Below the pieces are notes generated by a model, which was not told the origin of the DNA, ran no database searches, and saw nothing but the letters and a program-made list of their open reading frames with translations. The position numbers and the translations under genes are program-made. 10,771 bases of DNA, taken from Candidatus Omnitrophota bacterium (GTDB lineage: Bacteria > Omnitrophota > Gorgyraeia > 2-01-FULL-45-10). Shown one piece after another: positions 1 through 5,445 of the stretch (the stretch's first letter is position 1; each line of letters begins with the position of its first letter). The stretch lies in the NCBI GenBank assembly GCA_028716065.1, contig JAQUQN010000019.1, positions 1-10,771 of the forward strand, written 5' to 3'.

Positions 1-229
1 TATCGCAGGAAGATGAAAGGATGGGGAATATATAATTTTCCGGCGCTGTTCCGCAGTCAAAAAGATGGATATTGAGCCTTCTGGCCCTGATCATTTCGAT
101 AAATTTCGGGCCCAGGCCGTCATCGCCACGGATGATGTTCCCTATTCCCACTATGGCGAGCTTGCCCTTTATCCTCTTTTTAATATCCTGGGCCAGGCCT
201 TCCAAGGAGGGTGCCTCAAAATCTTTCAA
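1..229 (-). CDS. HycI-like [NiFe] hydrogenase maturation protease (3' partial)
   Basis: The N-terminal 76 residues of a hydrogenase maturation endopeptidase, cut by the window edge. The motif IVGIGNIIRGDDGLGP matches the family signature, with the second aspartate of GDDG corresponding to the nickel-sensing D16 of E. coli HycI, and LFDCGTAPENY matches HycI DGGSAPEN. This places it with the HycI branch (group 4 processing) rather than HyaD or HybD. No ATG or GTG starts the frame: the upstream in-frame stop is at 266-268 and the likely start is TTG at 229, with AGGAG eleven bases before it; TTG at 205 with GAGG eight bases upstream is the alternative. Either start overlaps or directly follows the HycF-like gene. 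It would cut the C-terminal tail of the large subunit after nickel insertion. The identity is firm; the start is not. Confidence 0.87.
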   Translation of the reverse strand, partial: MKDFEAPSLEGLAQDIKKRIKGKLAIVGIGNIIRGDDGLGPKFIEMIRARRLNIHLFDCGTAPENYIFPILSSSCD

Positions 230-836
230 TGGTCGCTCTTCTCCTGCATTTAGCGCAAAGGACCTTTATCCTGTCGGACCTTAGAAGGTCTTCCTTGGCT
301 ATCTGAGAAACTTCCGAGGCGAACTTCATCTCTTTTAATGAGGATATGAATAAGGTCGGATTGGAGAAGGCGAGCGGACCCAGTCTCCTGGATATCCACT
401 CAAGGTGCGCCTTCGTCGTTATGACGTCTCCGCAAATCTCGCAAAGTGCCAGTTCTTTTTCATCCGTGGTGGACACCATTTGGCTTCTGTCAAAACCCGC
501 CAGGTCGAATTCGGCAGTATGCTTGATGCCGGGCGGGGCATCTTCTTTCGTGGTGCACAATGCGCTGCACTGGCCACAGTAATGGCATTCATCCAGATGC
601 AGGACCATCTTCCTCGTCGCCTTCCCTTTTACCACGACGTCACGGATTTCTATCGCCCTGGCCGGACAGACCAAGGCGCAGGCTGAACAGCCGATACAAC
701 CTTCGTTGGAATATTCGGGTTTGCCGCGGAACCGCTCTGCCGGCTTATGCGGCTTATAAGGATATTTTGTGGTGTAGGGCCCTTTTACGAGCGCCTTTAT
801 CGCTTCTATCAATTCTCTAAGTTTCGGATACCGCAT
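216..836 (-). CDS. HycF/HyfH-like two-cluster [4Fe-4S] ferredoxin subunit (NuoI family)
   Basis: A 206-residue iron-sulfur subunit that should pass electrons towards the NuoB-like small subunit, equivalent to complex I NuoI. The N-terminus PYTTKYPYKPH (20-30) and FRGKPEYSNEGCIGCSACAL (36-55) match HycF closely. Cluster 1 is CIGCSACALVCPA (C47, C50, C53, C57). Cluster 2 is CHYCGQCSALCTT (C84, C87, C90, C94), with threonine instead of the usual proline after the last cysteine. The C-terminal half holds CEIC (C132, C135) and CAKC (C194, C197), probably one zinc-ribbon-like or extra metal site; E. coli HycF also has paired cysteines there. Its place is unusual: the Mrp genes and a PhoU-like gene separate it from the hydrogenase core. 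It overlaps the HycI-like gene by 14 bases. Confidence 0.9.
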   Translation of the reverse strand: MRYPKLRELIEAIKALVKGPYTTKYPYKPHKPAERFRGKPEYSNEGCIGCSACALVCPARAIEIRDVVVKGKATRKMVLHLDECHYCGQCSALCTTKEDAPPGIKHTAEFDLAGFDRSQMVSTTDEKELALCEICGDVITTKAHLEWISRRLGPLAFSNPTLFISSLKEMKFASEVSQIAKEDLLRSDRIKVLCAKCRRRATIERF

Positions 837-872
837 CTTTAGCCTTTTCTATAATCTGTGATCATCCGTGTT
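837..872 (-). other. 36-base intergenic spacer, longest gap in the operon
   Basis: The spacer lies between the PhoU-like stop and the HycF-like start. On the minus strand it includes CACGGATGATCACAGATTAT (about 851-870), which resembles the CACGGAT/CACAGAT-type short dispersed sequence often seen between genes in uncultured bacterial genomes; that resemblance is from memory and unproven. AAAGG about six bases before the ATG at 836 serves as ribosome binding site. No hairpin terminator with a T-run was seen, so read-through into the HycF-like and HycI-like genes is likely. Confidence 0.4.
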
Positions 873-1475
873 TCAAAATAATTTTACTATATTCGAAGAA
901 TGCCTTGCCAGGTTTCCCGTAAAATCGAGCATATCAAAATACATGTTGGCCGCCATGGGAGTGCAGACGCCTTTCACCAAACGGTCGGAATGCTCTTTCC
1001 TGTAACGTTCCACCAGTTCCTTGACGTGAAAACCATTGTTTATTATCCTGTCTTTCAAGACAGAGTCGGGCTTTTTCAGAAACTTTATCATGCCCGAGAC
1101 AGATTCCTTCATGGCATTATAGGTCTCGTTGAACTGGTCAACGCCTAACTGGCTGAAGAGCAGATTCTCGCTGACCTTTATTTCGATCCTTTCTATAAGG
1201 CTTGCGGCCTCGTCCCCCATCCTCTCGAGCGTCCCTATGGCCTGGGCCAATACGGACAATACCCTGCGCTCATCTTCGCTCGAGGATGACCGGGATGATT
1301 CCATGACATCCTTTGTCAGTTTTTTCTCCATCTCATTAATAACGTTCTCTGTCTCGAGCGCCTTGGACAATGGTTCAGACTTATTCTCCATAAAACCTCT
1401 GGATATGAGCTCTACCATCTCATAAACCCTATCTGCCATCGATATAGTCTTGGTCTTTATTTCATCTATGGTCAT
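873..1475 (-). CDS. PhoU-like helical protein within the hydrogenase-Mrp operon
   Basis: A 200-residue, almost wholly helical soluble protein resembling PhoU, the metal-binding regulator of phosphate uptake, and the PhoU-like C-terminal domains of Na/phosphate cotransporters. The first repeat has ALETENVINEMEKKLTKDVM (39-58) and TLERMGDEAASLIERI (83-98), close to the LERIGDHAxNIAE motif that supplies acidic metal ligands. The second repeat ends with YFDMLDFTGNLARHSSNIVK (179-198), a more divergent copy. It is slightly shorter than typical PhoU (about 220-235). No phosphate transporter or sensor gene is in the window. It lies three bases after MnhG and has a strong ribosome binding site, so it is part of the operon. 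Its role is not known; regulation or assembly of the antiporter/hydrogenase in response to an ion or metal is speculation. The fold call is likely but rests on motifs only. Confidence 0.78.
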   Translation of the reverse strand: MTIDEIKTKTISMADRVYEMVELISRGFMENKSEPLSKALETENVINEMEKKLTKDVMESSRSSSSEDERRVLSVLAQAIGTLERMGDEAASLIERIEIKVSENLLFSQLGVDQFNETYNAMKESVSGMIKFLKKPDSVLKDRIINNGFHVKELVERYRKEHSDRLVKGVCTPMAANMYFDMLDFTGNLARHSSNIVKLF

Positions 1476-1478
1476 GAT

Positions 1479-1486
1479 TCACCTCT
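1479..1486 (-). promoter_or_regulatory. Strong Shine-Dalgarno site of the PhoU-like gene
   Basis: AGAGGTGA on the minus strand, its GAGG core six bases before the ATG at 1475 and overlapping the MnhG stop codon. It is one of the best ribosome binding sites in the window, so the PhoU-like protein is probably well translated rather than a passenger frame. Confidence 0.65.
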
Positions 1487-1805
1487 TCTCATCCTTGTAT
1501 TCGTCGGCAACCGTACCCTGCCACGGCTTGACCCCCGAGAGATAAGAACTTCTTGCCAACGCATGGGCGGAGACAGGAGCCGTTAACAATATGAACAAAA
1601 GACATAATAAAGCCTTAAATCCTGTGGCGGTGAAGCCTTTGAACAAAAAGAGCCCAAACAATATCCCGCATGTTCCCAAGGTTACGCATTTGGCCGAGGC
1701 CAGGAGCCTATTATAAACATCCGGCAACCTTATAAGACCCAGGCAACCCAGAAAATCAAATATGAGCCCTATTACTATGAATATCGTACCTATTATTTCA
1801 TTCAT
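1479..1805 (-). CDS. mnhG: Mrp antiporter subunit MnhG/MrpG-like
   Basis: A 108-residue, three-helix membrane protein of the MnhG family (MbhC in archaeal Mbh), the last of the seven Mrp subunits. The signatures are GLIRLPDVYNRLLASAKCVT (23-42) and LTAPVSAHALARSSYLSG (74-91), both diagnostic. The C-terminal tail (about 92-108) is polar and cytoplasmic. It overlaps the end of MnhF by eight bases and ends three bases before the PhoU-like gene. With this gene the window holds a full set of Mrp functions (A, split in two, then B to G) in canonical order. Confidence 0.95.
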   Translation of the reverse strand: MNEIIGTIFIVIGLIFDFLGCLGLIRLPDVYNRLLASAKCVTLGTCGILFGLFLFKGFTATGFKALLCLLFILLTAPVSAHALARSSYLSGVKPWQGTVADEYKDEKR

Positions 1806-2160
1806 CGAAGTCTTTCCCTTCTAAATATTTAGCCAGTGCCATGATACCTATGAAACTTTGCAGGGCCCATGCTATACCTATATCGATATACCAGTCTCTT
1901 CCCGTAGGAATGCTTAAGATGGCACAGAAACCGACGATCAATATGCCTAACATATCTATTGCGACGGCACGGTCCGGAGCAGTAGGCCCTCTCAAAACGC
2001 GGAAGAGGCACAGAAAAGCTGCCATGAACAGCCAGAGAAAGGCGCGGCGTAAAAATACCGACTGCCATCCCAGCATGGACGTTATGGGATAAAATATTAT
2101 CAGGCCTATCAGCGTAACTACGGCCACCATCCCTATGAACCAACGCGTCCTTCTACCCAT
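1798..2160 (-). CDS. mnhF: Mrp antiporter subunit MnhF/MrpF-like
   Basis: A 120-residue membrane protein of the MnhF family (MbhB in archaeal Mbh). The hallmark RVLRGPTAPDRAVAIDMLG (about 54-72) is clear, followed by a helix and DIGIAWALQSFIGIMALAKY (92-111), the usual MrpF C-terminal helix. The N-terminus (MGRRTRWFIGMVAVVTLIGL) is longer than most MrpF proteins, which run about 90-95 residues and begin nearer the helix at about 33-52; it adds one extra predicted helix (about 8-27). A later start is possible (the next methionine, M29, begins MLGWQSVFLRRAFL), but the ATG at 2160 abuts the MnhE stop exactly, as expected for this operon. The gene overlaps MnhG by eight bases. Confidence 0.92.
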   Translation of the reverse strand: MGRRTRWFIGMVAVVTLIGLIIFYPITSMLGWQSVFLRRAFLWLFMAAFLCLFRVLRGPTAPDRAVAIDMLGILIVGFCAILSIPTGRDWYIDIGIAWALQSFIGIMALAKYLEGKDFDE

Positions 2161-2682
2161 CTATTCGAACACTCTCCTTAATATCTTTTCAAATTTTTCT
2201 ACAATAGCCAGTCTCATCGAGGATGGGTCATAATCATTCTTAAGATGTATGAGATGCACGTAGATAATCCCTTTTTCCTTATCTATGTCTATGGTCGTCG
2301 TGCCCGGCGTCAGCGTGATTGAACTTGCCAGAAAGGTGAGCCCTATATCGCTCTTCAATCCGGTCTTTACTTTTATGCTTCCGGGCCTTATCGGCATATC
2401 TGGATGTATAACCCTGTAGGCAACATCGAAATTCGCCTTCACGCACTCCCACACGAAGACCACCACATAATATAAAAACCATGCCAGTCTTCTTATTCCA
2501 TCTATCAACCCGGTTTGTTTCGATCTCCCCGTTTCGCCATTAGAAAACAATAGATCGTTTATCATGTAGCAGACAAATAAAGATACCAGCGCTGCCATAA
2601 TGACATCGCCCGTATTTATGGGCCAGGATAAGAATATCCATACTAAAAACCAGAGAATGAAGAGAAAAATCTTAGCTATCAT
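2161..2682 (-). CDS. mnhE: Mrp antiporter subunit MnhE/MrpE-like
   Basis: A 173-residue protein of the MnhE family (MbhA in archaeal Mbh), with membrane segments at about 4-20, 27-45 and 66-85, followed by a soluble domain. The signature is in that domain: KSDIGLTFLASSITLTPGTT (110-129), then DIDKEKGIIYVHLIHLK, matching the ITLTPGT...D...LxVHxL pattern. HPDMPIRPGSIKVKT just before it is also typical. MrpE supports assembly and activity of the antiporter; it is not known to form the ion path alone. The start ATG overlaps the MnhD stop by four bases, and the stop is directly followed by the MnhF start with no gap, so translation is probably coupled. Confidence 0.94.
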   Translation of the reverse strand: MIAKIFLFILWFLVWIFLSWPINTGDVIMAALVSLFVCYMINDLLFSNGETGRSKQTGLIDGIRRLAWFLYYVVVFVWECVKANFDVAYRVIHPDMPIRPGSIKVKTGLKSDIGLTFLASSITLTPGTTTIDIDKEKGIIYVHLIHLKNDYDPSSMRLAIVEKFEKILRRVFE

Positions 2683-4178
2683 TTCAACGCTCCGATTACC
2701 ACATTGGCATATTCCGCACCGTTGCTCAAGACCGACGACGCGCTATTAAATAGAAATTGTCCCACAGCCGGGAGCAAGAGAACAGCTCCGGCAATTGAAA
2801 CAAACGCCAAGATCAACATGGGTAGCATCATCGCTAAAGAGGCCTCTTTCACCCGTTCCTTGGAACCGTTCTCTTTTACTGCACCGAACAAAGCGGGTGT
2901 AAGCGCCTTGAAATAATATGCCAACGTCAAAATGCTTATCGATGCCGCTATGAACGCAATGGCAGGCCGGCCCGCCTTGATACAGGCAAAGATTATTATG
3001 ATCTTACCCCAAAATCCGGCCAGAGGCGGCAGTCCACATATAGAGAGTGACCCTACGAGCGTTGTATAGCCGGTCACCGGCATGGCCGATAATATTCCCG
3101 ACATCTTGTTCAGGTCCCTCGTTCCAGTCGAGTGTTCTATGGCCCCGGAATTCAAAAATAACAACGACTTGGAGATACTATGATTGAATAGATGGAACAA
3201 CGCGCCGAATATAGCTAAAGGCGTTCCTATTCCGAGTCCCAGGGCTATGTAGCCGATCTGCCCTATGCTGGAGTAAGCAAATAACCTCTTTATGTCCGAT
3301 TGGCCGAAAGCCAGAACGCTCCCGATCACCATTGAAAGTATCCCTAGTGTTATGAGAATCAGCGAAATTGCCGGGCTCAGACCAAAGACATTGAAGAATA
3401 TCCTCGCCAAAACGTATATGCCTAGAACTTTTATGGAAACTCCGGAAAGCATCGCCGATACCGGCGCCGGCGCTGAAGAATGTGCGTAGGGAAGCCATGC
3501 GTGAAAGGGTACGAGCGCCGCCTTGAGCCCAAACCCCATAAAGAAAAGCGTCGCGACGAAAGGAAGGACCATGGATGGCCCCCTGATGGCCAAGGTATTT
3601 GCCATGTCGGCCAGGTTCAACGTAGAGGTGTAACTGTAGAGGAACGCTATACCAATTAGTATAAAGACGGAGGCAACCACCCCCATGACCGCATATTTAA
3701 ATGAGGCCTCCAACTCGTCAGCGCCCGTTCCGAAGGCAACCAGAAAATAACCGGCCATGGCCGCCACTTCCAGGAATACGAACATATTGAAGATATCGCC
3801 TGCCAGGAGCACACCGTTTATGCCGGAGACCATTATCATTAAGAGCGTAAAAAATTTCCATTTGCTACGGGAATCTTTGACGTAAGCCACCGAGTAGATC
3901 GCCACCAAAAACGCCACCAGGTTCATCACCACAAGCATGAGCCCGGAAAGACCGTCTATTACCATCGCTAACCCGACGGGCGGAATCCAATCTCCTATGC
4001 TACATGCCAGGACCCCGGACCCTTTAAGTTCAAGCGCAAATAGAAGAGACAATGCAAATGATAAAAAGGCCGCGAATATGGCCATGAGGTCGGCGATGCC
4101 TTTTATCTTCCTTCCGAAGAGCGGTATCAGGAATCCCGAACCCAACGGTATTATTATCAACAAAGGCAATAAAGACAT
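2679..4178 (-). CDS. mnhD: Mrp antiporter subunit MnhD/MrpD-like
   Basis: A 499-residue, 14-helix proton-translocating subunit of the NuoN/NuoM/MrpD family. The functional residues of the family are all visible: the TM5 glutamate in FVFLEVAAMAGYFLV (E137), the TM7 lysine in FGLKAALVPFHAWLPYAHSS (K219), VSIKVLGIYVLAR (K250), SDIKRLFAYSSIGQIGY (294-310), FHLFNHSISKSLLFLNSG (328-345, K337) and LPPLAGFWGK (K392). E137 and K219 fall at the same residue numbers as those known to be needed in Bacillus MrpD. APAPVSAMLSG is the MrpD version of the GPTPVSA motif. The gene ends in an ATGA overlap with MnhE. Unlike the 602-residue paralogue in this operon, it keeps the TM5 glutamate, so it is likely the main proton-carrying Mrp subunit. 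Confidence 0.95.
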   Translation of the reverse strand: MSLLPLLIIIPLGSGFLIPLFGRKIKGIADLMAIFAAFLSFALSLLFALELKGSGVLACSIGDWIPPVGLAMVIDGLSGLMLVVMNLVAFLVAIYSVAYVKDSRSKWKFFTLLMIMVSGINGVLLAGDIFNMFVFLEVAAMAGYFLVAFGTGADELEASFKYAVMGVVASVFILIGIAFLYSYTSTLNLADMANTLAIRGPSMVLPFVATLFFMGFGLKAALVPFHAWLPYAHSSAPAPVSAMLSGVSIKVLGIYVLARIFFNVFGLSPAISLILITLGILSMVIGSVLAFGQSDIKRLFAYSSIGQIGYIALGLGIGTPLAIFGALFHLFNHSISKSLLFLNSGAIEHSTGTRDLNKMSGILSAMPVTGYTTLVGSLSICGLPPLAGFWGKIIIIFACIKAGRPAIAFIAASISILTLAYYFKALTPALFGAVKENGSKERVKEASLAMMLPMLILAFVSIAGAVLLLPAVGQFLFNSASSVLSNGAEYANVVIGALK

Positions 4179-4181
4179 GTG

Positions 4182-4520
4182 TTATCCTTTAAGTCTGTTT
4201 ATCTTGGTTATGTCGAATGTCCCGTACTTTTCATATATCCTGATGGCGATGGCTACGAGTAAAAGCATCGTGGCCAGGCCTATAGCTATGGTTATCGCTA
4301 CCAGCGCTTGTGGCAACGGATCTACCATGTTCTTGACCACCTGGTCCGGCGCGTATATGGGCGAACGGCCATGCGTGCGGTAACCTAGCAGGATGAAGAA
4401 GAGGTTGGCCGCATACTCCATTATCGCGATGCCTATTATTATCTTGATTATGTTCCTCATGCGCAAGACACAATAAAGCCCGACGGAGAACAATATAAGA
4501 CACAATAGATATACGCTCAT
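4182..4520 (-). CDS. mnhC: Mrp antiporter subunit MnhC/MrpC-like (NuoK-like)
   Basis: A 112-residue, three-helix membrane protein homologous to NuoK of complex I, MrpC and MbhG. The signature DPLPQALVAITIAIGLATML (67-86) is the classic MrpC motif. The first two helices (about 3-20 and 24-46) include a buried glutamate in IAIMEYAANLFFILLGY, where NuoK also carries a membrane glutamate. In these complexes the subunit links the antiporter subunits and contributes to the charged axis along the membrane arm. It lies five bases after MnhB and three bases before MnhD, as in canonical Mrp operons. Length and helix count match the family, and no anomaly is seen. Confidence 0.94.
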   Translation of the reverse strand: MSVYLLCLILFSVGLYCVLRMRNIIKIIIGIAIMEYAANLFFILLGYRTHGRSPIYAPDQVVKNMVDPLPQALVAITIAIGLATMLLLVAIAIRIYEKYGTFDITKINRLKG

Positions 4521-4525
4521 GTGAC

Positions 4526-4921
4526 CTACTTTTCCTTATATATGAGAACTAACGTTATGAATACCACGAAAAGTCCGCCCCCGACGACAACCGTTTCGCA
4601 TAGCGGCATCGTTAATAAAAAATACGGTATCTTTATAAAACTCTTTACTGTTGCCAGTAAAAATACGGCCGCCGCCGTACTTATCAATAAAAAGGTCGAA
4701 AATAGACGAAGCTTGTTACGCGCCGCCTCTCTGCCGAAGGCAAGCATTATATGAACGAAGGATAGAGCCACTATGACGCCGCCGGCAAATCCGCTGCCCG
4801 GAGAATTATGTTCGCCCACCGATATGAATATGCCATACAGGAGTATAAAGCCAAGCGTTATCTTCGTAACCGTCTTGACTATGAATGTCATGCCCTCTTC
4901 ATGCCTCTTACTCACCGACAT
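4526..4921 (-). CDS. mnhB: Mrp antiporter subunit MnhB/MrpB-like (MbhF-like)
   Basis: A 131-residue, four-helix membrane protein of the MnhB family, a structural subunit of Mrp antiporters and of Mbh hydrogenases. The signature SVGEHNSPGSGFAGGVIVAL (36-55) matches the GxHxxPGGGFxGGV motif of MrpB, and the N-terminal TVTKITLGFILLYGIF matches the first helix. The ATG at 4921 overlaps the upstream gene by 14 bases and has AGAGGG six bases before it. A second ATG ten codons on (MTFIVKTV) is possible, since the first ten residues (SVSKRHEEG) are polar and have no clear family counterpart. MnhC follows after five bases. MrpB is needed for a stable antiporter complex; no catalytic residues are assigned to it here. 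Confidence 0.92.
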   Translation of the reverse strand: MSVSKRHEEGMTFIVKTVTKITLGFILLYGIFISVGEHNSPGSGFAGGVIVALSFVHIMLAFGREAARNKLRLFSTFLLISTAAAVFLLATVKSFIKIPYFLLTMPLCETVVVGGGLFVVFITLVLIYKEK

Positions 4922-5444
4922 GGTCTTCCCTCTTTTTCCCTATCCTTCGGCCTACCGCCAAGATGCCGACCACGGCCGTAAATACCGCCGCTATCTCACC
5001 CAGCGTATCATAAGAACGAAAATCGAGCGTTATGGCAGCAACCACATTATGAATACCTTTTTTAACCAGTCCTTCGGTCAGATAGACGCCGGCTATCTTC
5101 ATCTCGGGGCTTCCGAAGTTCGGCAGGCACTTTAACGAGAGATAAGCCGTCGTCAGAAATACCGCAAAGAAGAGCAGTGTAACTACGGTATTGAACAACC
5201 ACCTGCCGGAAGCGCTGAAAGGCAGATCTTTCCTTATGGTAGCCCTAACGAGAATTATCAGGCTCAATATCTCCACGACCAACTGCATGATGGCCAGTTC
5301 AGGCGCTTTCAGTATAATAAACGCCATGCATAACCCTATGCCTACCGCGCCTATAGCCACGACACTCGACAACATGTCCTTCAAAGAGACGGCTATCACC
5401 GCCGCGGCTATCATGAATAAAAGTATCAGATATATCTCTATCAT
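4908..5444 (-). CDS. Fused MbhD-MbhE-like subunit (MrpA C-terminal region)
   Basis: A 178-residue membrane protein with two domains that in archaeal Mbh are separate genes and in Mrp form the C-terminus of MrpA. The first domain (about 1-75) has three helices and ends with KAPELAIMQLVVEILSLIIL (46-65), the DUF4040/MbhD signature with membrane glutamates E49 and E58. The second (about 82-168) has GVYLTEGLVKKGIHNVV followed by TLDFRSYDTLGE (139-150), the MbhE/MrpA C-terminal signature. This region lies in the Mrp part thought to form the sodium path. The gene starts one base after the 602-residue antiporter gene (TAA, T, ATG) and its 3' end overlaps the MnhB-like gene by 14 bases. Together with the upstream antiporter it makes a split MrpA. 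The domain identities rest on motif recognition, and the ion-path role is known for the family, not seen here. Confidence 0.87.
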   Translation of the reverse strand: MIEIYLILLFMIAAAVIAVSLKDMLSSVVAIGAVGIGLCMAFIILKAPELAIMQLVVEILSLIILVRATIRKDLPFSASGRWLFNTVVTLLFFAVFLTTAYLSLKCLPNFGSPEMKIAGVYLTEGLVKKGIHNVVAAITLDFRSYDTLGEIAAVFTAVVGILAVGRRIGKKREDHVGE

Positions 5445-5445
5445 A

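Noticed and set aside
1829..2143. Minus-strand alternative frame of 104 codons inside mnhF
   Set aside because: It is out of frame with the recognised MnhF protein, basic and histidine-rich, and typical of a shadow frame.
3937..4383. Plus-strand open frame of 148 codons across mnhD and mnhC
   Set aside because: It is a shadow of two clear antiporter genes on the other strand, and its translation shows no recognisable motif.
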